A DNA stretch of 34,024 bases, taken from positions 1 through 34,024 of the forward strand of contig CAZHPW010000010.1 of NCBI GenBank assembly GCA_964534515.1, given 5' to 3'. The first letter of the stretch is position 1. Each line of letters begins with the position of its first letter. Origin of the DNA: UBA6115 sp964534515. Lineage in GTDB: Bacteria > Bacillota > Clostridia > Christensenellales > Aristaeellaceae. Shown here piece after piece: positions 8,557 through 16,632 of this stretch. The translations under genes and the position numbers were made by a program. The notes under the pieces are model-generated. The model did no database searches, was not told the origin of the DNA, and worked only from the letters and a program-made list of their open reading frames with translations.

Positions 8557-8575
8557 CCTGTAAAAGTAACAGGTA

Positions 8576-9040
8576 TTATTCCTCGATCTTGTTGCTTTCG
8601 CTTAGAATCGGAATCCTGCGAACTGTTTTCTCCTCAGCTTTCGCCTTGGGAAGGTTCACGTACAAAAGACCGTTCTTGTAATTGGCGGAAATGTCGTTCT
8701 GCTCAATGCCATCCAGGTTAAAGCTGCGTTCCATGTGACCGCTGCGGCGCTCGGAATAAGTCATCCCATTTTCTTCCTGGTTGTTTTCAGACTCATAGTC
8801 CGCGCTGATGGTCAAGACGTCGTTGTCAACCTCAAGCTTGATTTGCTCTTCGTTCAATCCGGGCATCTCGGCTTCAATGGTGTAAGCGCTTTCCGTTTCA
8901 CGAATATCCACCCTGAAGGAGCTTTCCAGCATTCTGTCGGAGCCGTTGAAGAAGGGGCGGAAAAAAGGATCCTTGAGCATGGCTTCAAAAGGACTTGAAG
9001 GCCTCTGCAAGTAGCGGCGATAAGGTACCATTGTAAACAT
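8576..9040 (-). CDS. hsp20: Small heat-shock protein Hsp20 (alpha-crystallin domain)
   Basis: An ATP-independent holdase that keeps unfolding proteins soluble. The 154-residue product has a short N-terminal arm (YRRYLQRPSSPFEAM), then the alpha-crystallin beta-sandwich from about residue 43 (FRVDIRETESAYTIEAEMPGL), SADYESE, ERRSGHMERSFNL, the NGLLYVNLPKA element, and a C-terminal tail with RRIPIL, the I-x-I/V-type motif used for oligomerisation. AGGAGG lies seven bases before the ATG. Its promoter is overlapped by a perfect CtsR operator, so induction on heat or proteotoxic stress is expected. It is transcribed as a single gene ending at the hairpin 8534-8556. Confidence 0.95.
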   Translation of the reverse strand: MFTMVPYRRYLQRPSSPFEAMLKDPFFRPFFNGSDRMLESSFRVDIRETESAYTIEAEMPGLNEEQIKLEVDNDVLTISADYESENNQEENGMTYSERRSGHMERSFNLDGIEQNDISANYKNGLLYVNLPKAKAEEKTVRRIPILSESNKIEE

Positions 9041-9092
9041 ATCTTTTCCTCCTAAAATTGATAAATCTTGGCGTCATCTTTCTGACAGACTT

Positions 9093-9121
9093 ATCTTAAC
9101 ATAAAGGTCAAAGAAGGTCAA
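9093..9121 (-). promoter_or_regulatory. Sigma-A promoter of hsp20
   Basis: On the minus strand TTGACC (complement of 9116-9121), 17 bases, then TAAGAT (complement of 9093-9098). The -35 hexamer is embedded in the CtsR box. Confidence 0.75.
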
Positions 9122-9122
9122 A
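9106..9122 (+). promoter_or_regulatory. CtsR operator (tandem heptads)
   Basis: GGTCAAA (9106-9112), a three-base spacer GAA, and GGTCAAA (9116-9122) exactly match the published CtsR consensus of two (A/G)GTCAAA heptads separated by three bases. It covers the -35 and part of the spacer of the hsp20 promoter, the usual geometry for repression. No ctsR gene lies in the window. Confidence 0.9.
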
Positions 9123-9171
9123 CATTTGATGTAAACAAATTGTGAATGCTTGGGGAAGGGGGCGGTTTGCC

Positions 9172-9200
9172 TTGCCACCCAGGTGGTTTTCACATAATAT
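9172..9200 (+). promoter_or_regulatory. Sigma-A promoter of tilS-hpt
   Basis: TTGCCA (9172-9177), 17 bases, TAATAT (9195-9200). The predicted transcription start at about 9207-9208 coincides with the tilS ATG. Confidence 0.65.
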
Positions 9201-9207
9201 ATTGTGC

Positions 9208-10551
9208 ATGGACAAGATGATGGAACCGCTGAACCAAGTTCGCAGGGCGCTTGAAACGCTCCCTGCAAAAAAGCATCTACTTGTCGCGTTTTCCGCCGGG
9301 GCTGATTCCTGTGCTTTGCTCCATATCCTGAATGACTTGAAAGATGAATATGGCTATTCACTCTCCGCCGTACACATCAACCATGGCTTGAGGAGCGCTT
9401 CTGAGCAGGAAGAGAAGTATGCTCAGAATATCGCAGATTCTTTGGCTGTTCCATTAATCATTAGAAAAGTTGATGTTCCATGTACCGGCAATCTTGAGGC
9501 TGCGGCCCGGGCAGCCCGCTATGCCGCTTTGTATGACACGATGAATGAAATCAATGCCGATGTCATCGCGCTTGCCCACCACGCCGGTGACCAGGCTGAA
9601 ACCTTGCTCATGCATTTGATGAGCGGCTGTGGCCTTCAAGGTTTGTCCGGGATGGCTGAATACGCGCCGCCCTTGTGGCGCCCTTTATTGAAGGTCGCCA
9701 AATCATCATTGATTGGCTATTTAAAGGCAAGAAACCTATCCTGGGTTGAGGACGAGAGCAACAGGGACACAAGGTTCACAAGAAACCTATTGCGCCATGA
9801 AGTGCTTCCTGTTCTTGAGAGAATACAAAGCGGTGTTGAACTGCGCCTGACGCAGACTGCGGACATTGCTGAAAAAGATAATGATTATCTTCAATCGTTG
9901 GAAACTGATTGGCTGTCAAAATACGGGAAGTTTAACAAGCCTTTTTGCTTTATCGATTTGCTGGCCTTCAACAACTTGCACCTGGCCATGAAGCGCCGCA
10001 TCGCGCGACGTTTGGGCTTACAACATGGAATCACTTTCAATTTTGAACAAACCGGGCAACTGCAGAACTTTATCCAAGATAAAAAGCAAAGTAAAATCGC
10101 GCTCAGCGATACCATCTATGCCATAAAATCAAACCGGCGCTTGCATATTTGGGCTGATGATGTAAAATTAATGACTGTTCCCTGGTCACAGCCGGCTCAT
10201 ATCCAGGGCGGCTCAGGGTATGGTGATGGCCGGCATGAGCAGGTGCTGCTTGAAGATGCCATTGCGGGAGCGCTGATACGCATGCCGCGGAAGGACGATG
10301 TCATCAACCCCAAAGGCATGAACGGTTCACAAAGCATTGGCAAGTACTTTAGTTCCCGTGGGATTGATGTTCCTTTCAGGCCCTTCTGGCCGGTTTTCGC
10401 TAAAGATAACCAGGTGCTGTGGGTGCCGGGACATGGCATTTCAAGGGAAGCGGTGGTTCATGATACCCTGGATAAAGTGGTCAGACTGCAGTTTAGGGAT
10501 AGACTGCCTGATGAAATAGATGTGATGGAGGCGGGGGAGTACCATGTTTGA
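9208..10551 (+). CDS. tilS: tRNA(Ile)-lysidine synthetase TilS
   Basis: TilS converts C34 of the CAU-anticodon tRNA(Ile) to lysidine using ATP and lysine, giving AUA specificity. I start at ATG 9208 (447 aa), because residues upstream in the frame do not resemble the family and a promoter ends just before it. The PP-loop reads FSAGADS (residues 28-34), where the usual signature is SGGxDS, so the first Gly is Ala. Other motifs are normal: VHINHGLR, ALAHHAGDQAETLLMHLMSGCGLQGLSGM, and RPLL followed by WVEDESNRDTRFTRNLLRHEVLP. A C-terminal domain (about residues 345-430) follows with DVINPKGMNGSQSIGKYFSSRGI. It overlaps hpt by eight bases, a standard tilS-hpt-ftsH order. Confidence 0.94.
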   Translation: MDKMMEPLNQVRRALETLPAKKHLLVAFSAGADSCALLHILNDLKDEYGYSLSAVHINHGLRSASEQEEKYAQNIADSLAVPLIIRKVDVPCTGNLEAAARAARYAALYDTMNEINADVIALAHHAGDQAETLLMHLMSGCGLQGLSGMAEYAPPLWRPLLKVAKSSLIGYLKARNLSWVEDESNRDTRFTRNLLRHEVLPVLERIQSGVELRLTQTADIAEKDNDYLQSLETDWLSKYGKFNKPFCFIDLLAFNNLHLAMKRRIARRLGLQHGITFNFEQTGQLQNFIQDKKQSKIALSDTIYAIKSNRRLHIWADDVKLMTVPWSQPAHIQGGSGYGDGRHEQVLLEDAIAGALIRMPRKDDVINPKGMNGSQSIGKYFSSRGIDVPFRPFWPVFAKDNQVLWVPGHGISREAVVHDTLDKVVRLQFRDRLPDEIDVMEAGEYHV

Positions 10552-11104
10552 AGAGACATTTAACAAGGATTTGGATCATGTCTTGATTACCCAGGAGCAA
10601 ATCCAGGAAGCGGTCGCAAAACTGGGGGCTCAATTGACTGAGGAATTCAGGGACAAAAGCCCCGTTTTTGTATGCATCCTAAAAGGCGCGGCTCTTTTCT
10701 TTTCCGATTTGCTGCGCCAGGTGGATTTGCCGCTGACGATTGATTTTATGGCCATCTCCAGCTACGGAAACAGCACCAAGACCTCCGGCGTCGTCCGCAT
10801 TTTAAAAGACCTTGACCATGACGTGCTCAACAAGGATGTCCTGGTCATTGAGGATATTGTGGACAGCGGTTTGACGCTTTCCTATATAAAAAAGGTACTG
10901 CATGAGCGAGGCGCACGCTCTGTGCGCCTGGCAACCCTGCTTGATAAACCCGAGCGCAGGAAGACCAACCTGGAGGTCGATTACGCCTGCTTCCTGATTC
11001 CCAATGAGTTTGTTGTGGGTTACGGGCTGGACTATCAGGAAAAATACCGCAATCTGCCCTTTGTAGCCGTTCTTCATCCCCGGGTATATAGTGAAGAAGC
11101 CTGA
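10544..11104 (+). CDS. hpt: Hypoxanthine phosphoribosyltransferase
   Basis: A purine-salvage enzyme joining PRPP to hypoxanthine or guanine to give IMP or GMP in the cytoplasm. The 186-residue protein carries CILKGAALFFSDLLRQ near the N-terminus, the flexible-loop segment MAISSYGNSTKTSGVVRI, the PRPP-binding motif VLVIEDIVDSGLTL (about 99-112), and FLIPNEFVVGYGLDY near the C-terminus. The ATG at 10544 is preceded by GGAGGCGGGGGAG and overlaps the tilS stop, so the two are coupled. The tilS-hpt-ftsH cluster is conserved across Bacillota. Confidence 0.96.
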   Translation: MFEETFNKDLDHVLITQEQIQEAVAKLGAQLTEEFRDKSPVFVCILKGAALFFSDLLRQVDLPLTIDFMAISSYGNSTKTSGVVRILKDLDHDVLNKDVLVIEDIVDSGLTLSYIKKVLHERGARSVRLATLLDKPERRKTNLEVDYACFLIPNEFVVGYGLDYQEKYRNLPFVAVLHPRVYSEEA

Positions 11105-11129
11105 TTTGGGCAAACATACTGAATTGCGT

Positions 11130-11144
11130 GGTATAATCTATACC
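11130..11144 (+). promoter_or_regulatory. -10 region with perfect palindrome upstream of ftsH
   Basis: GGTATA-ATC-TATACC is a perfect 6-3-6 inverted repeat containing the -10 hexamer TATAAT (11132-11137). No good -35 is present at 17 bases; TTGGGC at 11106 is 20 bases away. The position fits a promoter for ftsH, possibly activator- or repressor-controlled. Confidence 0.5.
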
Positions 11145-11170
11145 GACTGAGCAAAGAGGAGGACACACTT

Positions 11171-13064
11171 TTGCGAAAATCCCGTGGCCCGTTTGGCTAC
11201 ATTATCATGGTTGCGGCCTTCATGCTGCTGGCGTTCCTGATTTCGGACAGCTTGAAAATGCCCGTCAACCGCATTACCTACCCCGAATTATTGCAGAAAA
11301 TTGAGCAAAACACGGTGGACCGTGTTTCCATCAGAGGCATATCGCTCATAGGCTTAAACAAGAGTTCCGCCATCGCGCGCGCTGATTATCCCGCCCGGTT
11401 TGATTTTGAAACCACCATCGGGCCTGATTTTATTGACACAGTTCGTACCATGCACGCGAGCAAGAACAATGTTCCATTGGAGCAGGTCAGCGTCAATGAC
11501 CTGAGTTTTACCATTGATTACCTGCCGCCCATTGTGACCCCCTGGTACATGGAAATGCTGCCTTATCTGCTGACCATGGGCCTGGTCATGCTCTTCTGGG
11601 TCTTTATCATGCGACAGCAGACCGGCGGCAGCGGCAAGGTATTAAACTTTGGCAAGAGTTCCGCCAACATGGTGGACCCGACCAAGAACAGAATTACTTT
11701 CGCTGACGTCGCAGGCGCTGATGAGGAGAAGGACGAACTCAAGGAGATCGTGGACTTCCTCAAAAACCCCAAGAACTATTTGGAACTAGGCGCGCGCATT
11801 CCCAAGGGTGTTCTGCTTGTCGGACCTCCCGGTACCGGTAAGACCCTGCTCGCCAAAGCCGTGGCCGGCGAAGCGAAGGTGCCGTTCTTCTCCATCAGCG
11901 GTTCCAACTTTGTGGAAATGTTTGTCGGCGTCGGTGCCAGCCGCGTGCGTGACCTGTTTGAGCAGGCCAAACGCATGGCGCCCAGCATCGTCTTCATCGA
12001 CGAGATTGACGCCGTTGGCCGTCACCGCGGCGCAGGCCTTGGTGGTGGGCACGACGAGCGCGAGCAAACCCTGAACCAGTTGCTGGTTGAGATGGATGGC
12101 TTTACGACCAATGAAGGCGTGATCGTCATGGCCGCGACCAACCGCCGCGACATTTTGGACCCTGCCCTGCTAAGGCCGGGCCGTTTTGACCGCCAGGTCA
12201 CTGTCAGCTACCCTGACATCGCCGGCCGGGTTGCCATCCTGAAAGTCCACGCGCGTGGCAAGCCCCTGGCCGAGGATGTCAATCTGGAGAACATCGCCAA
12301 ACGCACGCCCTTTGCCACGGGCGCTGACCTTGAAAACATCATGAACGAGGGCGCCATTGTCGCGGCGCGGTATCGCTCCAAGCAAATCACCCAGGCGCAT
12401 CTGATTGAAGCGGTGGAACGCGTGCAGATGGGCCCTGAAAAGAAGAGCCACAAGGTGCTTGAGGAAGACAAGCGCATTGTCGCTTATCACGAAGCCGGGC
12501 ACGCCGTTGTCGGCCATTTCCTGCCGCTATGTGATGATGTGCATACGGTAACCATTGTCCCGCGCGGTGACGCAGGCGGCTTTACCTTGTCTTTGCCTGA
12601 AAAAGAATATGACATGCAGAGCCGTGAGCGGATGCTCCAGATGATTTCAATGATGCTGGGCGGACACGCCTCCATTAAAATCATTGAGAATGATGTTTAC
12701 ACTGGCGCCCAGTCCGACCTCAAGCGCTCTACTGAGCTCATCCGCACCATGATTACCAAGCTGNNNNNNNNNNATGTCCGACAAGATTGGCACTGTTTAT
12801 TTGGGCAGTGACCAGGAAATCTTTGTCGGCATGGAATTTGGCCATTCCCGTGACTTCAGCGAGGAAACAGCCACCAGGATTGACCATGAGGTATCTGACC
12901 TCTTGGCGCAATGCTATCAGGTGGCCTTAGATACCTTAAACACCAACATTGACAAGCTGCATGGCTTGGCAAAGCTGCTCATGGAAAAGGAAACCATCAA
13001 CCGCGAGGAGTTCCTGGCTTTCATGAATGAGAGCCCGGAGCAGCCCGTTCTAAGCGAGGTCTGA
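11171..13064 (+). CDS. ftsH: ATP-dependent zinc metalloprotease FtsH, interrupted by an assembly gap
   Basis: A membrane-anchored AAA+ protease that degrades misfolded membrane proteins and regulators. Translation starts at TTG 11171 after AAAGAGGAGGA. Two transmembrane helices (about residues 9-26 and 128-147) flank an extracytoplasmic domain. The AAA module has Walker A GPPGTGKT (about 217), Walker B IVFIDEID (about 273) and the SRH segment ATNRRDILDPALLRPGRFDRQV. The protease domain has HEAGH near residue 440. Ten N (12764-12773) follow residue 531. The frame resumes after them with MSDKIGTVYLG, the normal FtsH continuation, and ends at 13064. The break is therefore an assembly artefact and not a pseudogene. 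The stop overlaps the next ATG by one base. Confidence 0.95.
12764..12773. other. Assembly gap of ten N inside ftsH
   Basis: Ten N stand between the Leu codon at 12761 and ATG 12774. Family alignment by eye (MVTxWGMSDKLG-type sequence) suggests only one residue, Gly, is missing, so ten is likely a placeholder length. Confidence 0.9.
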
Positions 13065-13948
13065 TGAGCCTTTCTCACGCTTCCAATGCTCTTTACAGGC
13101 CGGATTTGCACATGCACAGCACGGCCTCAGATGGGCTGTACCAACCGGCGGAATTGGCGCTTCAGGTTAAAGAGGCTGGCATTAACCTCTTTGCCCTGAC
13201 CGACCATGAAACCATGCTTGGTTTATCAGAAGCGCGGAAGGCCAGCCAGGAACTAGGGCTTACCTTCATCCCCGGTGTTGAAATGAACACTGCCGGTCAT
13301 GACGAGGTTCATGTGCTTTTGTACTTTGTTGATGAGAGCATGCATGAATTGACTGAGCTGATTCGTCTCATGAATGAGGGGCGCAGGAACCGCGGCATCC
13401 GAATCATTGAGCGGCTGAATGAACTGGGCATACCAATCCTGATGGAAGACCTGGAAATACCCGAAGGCGTCTTCTGCAACCGGCCGCACATCGCCAATGC
13501 CCTCATCAGACTGGGTCACGTTTCCTCCTATCAGGAGGCGTTTAACCGCTTTCTGGGCGTTGGGAAACCTGCGTACATTGAGCGCACCCGTGCTGAAACC
13601 CTGGATGTCATTGCCTTGGCCCGAAGAATCGGCGCGGTGCCCGTGTTGGCGCATCCGGAGCTGATTCGCAGGCAGGAACTCAGGTCTGATGAGGCCATCC
13701 GTCAAATGGTAGACGCGGGGCTGATGGGGATAGAGGCCTACCACTCAAAGCATTCACCCGCGGCTTCCAAAAAGTGGGAGCAAACAGCGAGAGAACTTGA
13801 CTTACTGGTAACCGGTGGCAGTGATTTCCACCGACCCGCGGATGAGCATGGCCCTCTGGGCTGCATCCTCAATCGGTGGACAAGCGCGCACGACGATGTT
13901 TCGATTCTTCTGAAGCGGCATCGGGAACAAATAAAGGGAGCCACATGA
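13064..13948 (+). CDS. PHP-domain metal-dependent phosphoesterase
   Basis: A 294-residue PHP-family hydrolase, similar to the group containing nucleoside 3',5'-bisphosphate phosphatases and the RnaAM/YciV exonuclease. Metal-ligand motifs are DLHMHSTASDG (residues 14-24), LTDHE (near 48), PGVEMN (near 69), AHPEL (near 202) and GSDFH (near 253), all intact. An all-helical insert (about 97-165) with NRPHIANALI is typical of this group. Substrate is not determinable here: pAp, short RNA 5' ends or another phosphoester are possible. The ATG shares a base with the ftsH stop, and the TGA overlaps the next ATG (ATGA), so it is translated as part of an ftsH-PHP-VanW operon. Confidence 0.88.
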   Translation: MSLSHASNALYRPDLHMHSTASDGLYQPAELALQVKEAGINLFALTDHETMLGLSEARKASQELGLTFIPGVEMNTAGHDEVHVLLYFVDESMHELTELIRLMNEGRRNRGIRIIERLNELGIPILMEDLEIPEGVFCNRPHIANALIRLGHVSSYQEAFNRFLGVGKPAYIERTRAETLDVIALARRIGAVPVLAHPELIRRQELRSDEAIRQMVDAGLMGIEAYHSKHSPAASKKWEQTARELDLLVTGGSDFHRPADEHGPLGCILNRWTSAHDDVSILLKRHREQIKGAT

Positions 13949-15588
13949 ATCAAGGACCTTACTACAATGTAAACAATCAGGCTTATAACGGGGGTACGCA
14001 ACCGCAGCAACAACCGCCGGTTCATTCTTTGCCCCCGCAGATGGCCTATTCCAATAATACTCCTCCCGGTTTAAACGCTGTGCCAAGACCTGGCAATCAA
14101 CCACCCAGAAACCAAAACCGCAAGCCGCAGCGCAAAGGCTCATCCGGCAAAAAAGCCGCGATTGCCATCGTAGCACTCGGTCTGCTCGCGGGCGGCGGGT
14201 ATTTGGGTGTCAAGTCCCTCAGGGACAACCAAATCAAGGCCAGTATCGCGCCCTACCAGAATATCTTTGGGCCGAATATTTTTATCAATGATGTGCCGCT
14301 GGGCGGGCTTGGAGCGCAGGAGGCTGACAGCAAGCTGCGCCAGGTCATGCAGGAGCGCGTCAACAGCTGGAATTTGAACATCACTTACCGCGGTTTTGAC
14401 TTCATCACGCTCAATTATGGCATGCTGGGCATGGAGGTTTCGGAGGATGAGCTGTACAGCCTGCTCAATGAAGCCTGGGCGTTAACCCGCACCGGCGATA
14501 TCCACGCACAGAAAGCGGCGATTGACGCCTTGTCCATGAACCCGCACAAGACCTACACAACCCAGGCTGAGCTAAAGGATAACCAACTCCAGCAGATTTT
14601 TGCCCAGATTACACCCTATGTAAACAGCGCGCCGATGAACGCCGCCATTTTAGAATTCCGTCCGGATGAGGATGAGCCTTTTGTCATTCAAGCTGAGCAA
14701 ATGGGCGCGAACCTGAATGTGGAAGCGGCAATAGCTGAAATCATGGCCTTTGCCGCGAGCGGTCAATCCGGCCAGTATGAGCTCAAGCCCGAGATACTCC
14801 AGCCCCAAATCACAAAAGCGCAGCTGGAAGAATCGGTCAAACTCAGGGCCAGCATCAGCACAGCCATTGACAGTTCCTCCACGGCAAACAGAAACCACAA
14901 CATCCGCCTGTCCCTATCCAGGTTCAACGGCAAAATCTTAAAGCCCGGCGAAGTGTTCAGCTTCAACGACATCGTTGGTCCGCGTACCCTGTCGGCAGGC
15001 TTCGCTGAAGCCCTTGAATACGCTTACGGAGACCTGGTCACCGGTGTGGGCGGCGGTGTGTGCCAGGCCAGCACCACGCTGTACCAGGCCGCGGTGACGG
15101 CGGGGCTGTCCATCGTCAAGCGTTATCCGCACTCCGGCAAAGTGGACTACACCGAAATGGGTCAGGATGCCACCGTTTACCTGACCCGGGACAGAAACAT
15201 TGACTTCCAATTCAAAAACAACACACCGGGGGACATCTACCTGTCTGCCCGTGTCCGTCCCTCCCGGAATAATTCCAGGAAGATGGTCACAGAAATCCGT
15301 GTCTTTGGTCAGTCGCTGGGGGATAATGTCACCTATCGCCTGCGTTCTGAAATCGTACAGACCATTCCGCCGCCTGAGCAGAAGAAGTACGAAACTGACA
15401 ACACCGGGCTGATTGTAACGTACAAGGATGAGGAGAAGCTTAAAAACAAGGCCATTGAAGGCAAGGTCATTGAGACCTACCTTGAGAAATACATGAATGG
15501 CGTTCTCGTGGAACAACCAAAGCTGATTACCAGCGACACCTTCAACGCCAAGCCGGCAGTCTATTGGCGGGGAAGCAGTGACCGATAG
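13945..15588 (+). CDS. VanW-domain membrane-anchored envelope protein with G5-like tail
   Basis: A 547-residue protein starting at ATG 13945, which overlaps the PHP stop. Residues 1-70 are Gln/Pro/Asn-rich and disordered, followed by basic residues and one transmembrane helix (about 71-88), placing the rest outside the cell. Residues about 110-290 look like the peptidoglycan-binding domain found in YoaR-type proteins (tandem repeats around VPLGGLGAQEA). The VanW domain follows, with LSRFNGKILKPGEVFSFNDIVG and GVGGGVCQASTTLYQAAVTAGL. The C-terminal segment (GLIVTYKDEEKLKN, then YLEKYMNGVLVEQ) resembles a G5 domain. VanW occurs in some vancomycin-resistance clusters, but no other van gene is here, so a general cell-wall role is more likely. 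Confidence 0.85.
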   Translation: MNQGPYYNVNNQAYNGGTQPQQQPPVHSLPPQMAYSNNTPPGLNAVPRPGNQPPRNQNRKPQRKGSSGKKAAIAIVALGLLAGGGYLGVKSLRDNQIKASIAPYQNIFGPNIFINDVPLGGLGAQEADSKLRQVMQERVNSWNLNITYRGFDFITLNYGMLGMEVSEDELYSLLNEAWALTRTGDIHAQKAAIDALSMNPHKTYTTQAELKDNQLQQIFAQITPYVNSAPMNAAILEFRPDEDEPFVIQAEQMGANLNVEAAIAEIMAFAASGQSGQYELKPEILQPQITKAQLEESVKLRASISTAIDSSSTANRNHNIRLSLSRFNGKILKPGEVFSFNDIVGPRTLSAGFAEALEYAYGDLVTGVGGGVCQASTTLYQAAVTAGLSIVKRYPHSGKVDYTEMGQDATVYLTRDRNIDFQFKNNTPGDIYLSARVRPSRNNSRKMVTEIRVFGQSLGDNVTYRLRSEIVQTIPPPEQKKYETDNTGLIVTYKDEEKLKNKAIEGKVIETYLEKYMNGVLVEQPKLITSDTFNAKPAVYWRGSSDR

Positions 15589-15614
15589 TCCTTATCATTG
15601 GCTAGTGCAACCTT

Positions 15615-15641
15615 ACACAGGCTCACCGCCTGTGTTTTTTT
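15615..15641 (+). terminator. Intrinsic terminator after the VanW gene
   Basis: ACACAGGC (15615-15622) and GCCTGTGT (15628-15635) pair perfectly around a five-base loop, followed by seven T. It closes the ftsH-PHP-VanW operon. Confidence 0.9.
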
Positions 15642-15687
15642 GCGCAGTTTGTACAATTTGGCTGAAAAACACCCACCAGTATATCTG

Positions 15688-15702
15688 TGCATAATTTATG
15701 CA
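15688..15702. promoter_or_regulatory. Operator-like palindrome upstream of nadK-argR-recN
   Basis: TGCATAA-T-TTATGCA is a perfect 7-1-7 inverted repeat centred at 15695, ending ten bases before the -35. Its size and AT-rich core resemble ARG boxes, and argR is the second gene of the operon, so ArgR autoregulation is possible but unproven. Confidence 0.45.
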
Positions 15703-15711
15703 TGCATACTG

Positions 15712-15740
15712 TTGCATGAATGGCTTGTATAATGTATACT
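15712..15740 (+). promoter_or_regulatory. Sigma-A promoter of nadK-argR-recN
   Basis: TTGCAT (15712-15717), 17 bases, TATACT (15735-15740). The palindrome GTATA-ATG-TATAC (15727-15739) covers the -10 and the end of the spacer. Confidence 0.75.
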
Positions 15741-15765
15741 CTATCAAACGGAGGCTTTGAAGAAC

Positions 15766-16632
15766 TTGCGCAATTTTTTTCTATTTGCCAACCCCGGCAA
15801 ACCGGAAACCATCCCTGTTGTAAAACAATTCGCCCTTGAATGCGAAAACAGAGGATGCAAGGTCTTCATGGAAGACTGGCTTCATACTTTGGTCGGAATC
15901 GGCAAGGCAATGGATTTGCCCGGTATAGCTGACCAGGCTGATGCGGTTGTCAGCTTTGGCGGAGACGGAACCCTCCTGCGTGTGCTGCCGGAAGCCGCTA
16001 AGGGAAGCATACCGGTCTTGGGCGTCAACATGGGGCATACCGGCTTCCTGCTTGAGATTTCGCCTGATGAGTTGGTATTTGCCCTGGAAGAGATGATGGC
16101 CTCACGCCACCGGGTTTATGAGCGTGCTATGCTCTCCTGCCAGCTTAACGGACTAAACCGCCTTGTGATGAATGAGGTCGCGCTGACCCGGGGGCAAAGC
16201 CCTGCCAGTTTGGTTGTGGGGGTCTGGTACCAGGATGAATTGGTGTATACCATTCATGGGGATGGCGTATTGGTGTCTACCCCAACAGGAACCACCGGTT
16301 ACACCCTTTCCGCGGGCGGGCCGATTGTAGCCCCCTTTGTGCCCTGCCAGGTCATTACGCCCATCTGCTCGCATATTATGCACCAGCGCCCCGTGGTGCT
16401 GCCCGCGCAGGGCACTGTCAGACTGGTCGTTAGAGAGAATCGAGGCGCCAAGTACCAGCTCAGCCTGGATGGTCAAAAGGTCTTCGAACTGGACTCCAGC
16501 CAGGAGATACTGATTAGCCCCGCCCCGGTCAATGCCAGGTTCATCTATTTTAAACCCCAGCGTTTTTTAGAACGGCTTCATATCAAACAGATGGAATGGA
16601 GCAATCATGTATACGGAGGTAACCCCAAATGA
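15766..16632 (+). CDS. nadK: NAD kinase
   Basis: Phosphorylates NAD to NADP in the cytoplasm. TTG 15766 (288 aa) is preferred over TTG 15757, since the GGAGG at 15750-15754 lies 11 bases before the former but only two before the latter. Either start leaves the domains intact. Signatures are VVSFGGDGTLLRVL (about residue 64), NMGHTGFLLEI, the MNEVALTRG loop, and GVLVSTPTGTTGYTLSAGGPIV, which binds NAD and holds the catalytic region. It overlaps argR by four bases (ATGA). The nadK-argR-recN order is a typical Bacillota arrangement. Confidence 0.95.
   Translation: MRNFFLFANPGKPETIPVVKQFALECENRGCKVFMEDWLHTLVGIGKAMDLPGIADQADAVVSFGGDGTLLRVLPEAAKGSIPVLGVNMGHTGFLLEISPDELVFALEEMMASRHRVYERAMLSCQLNGLNRLVMNEVALTRGQSPASLVVGVWYQDELVYTIHGDGVLVSTPTGTTGYTLSAGGPIVAPFVPCQVITPICSHIMHQRPVVLPAQGTVRLVVRENRGAKYQLSLDGQKVFELDSSQEILISPAPVNARFIYFKPQRFLERLHIKQMEWSNHVYGGNPK

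Noticed and set aside
9142..9207. GTG 9142 as the tilS start
   Set aside because: The 22 extra residues lie across the promoter and do not resemble TilS.
12774..13064. Separate small gene starting at ATG 12774
   Set aside because: It is the C-terminal part of FtsH after the N-gap; the Met is internal to the GMSDK motif.
13945..15588. VanW gene as part of a vancomycin-resistance cluster
   Set aside because: No vanA/B/H/X/R/S-like genes are in the window, and VanW domains are common in ordinary envelope proteins.
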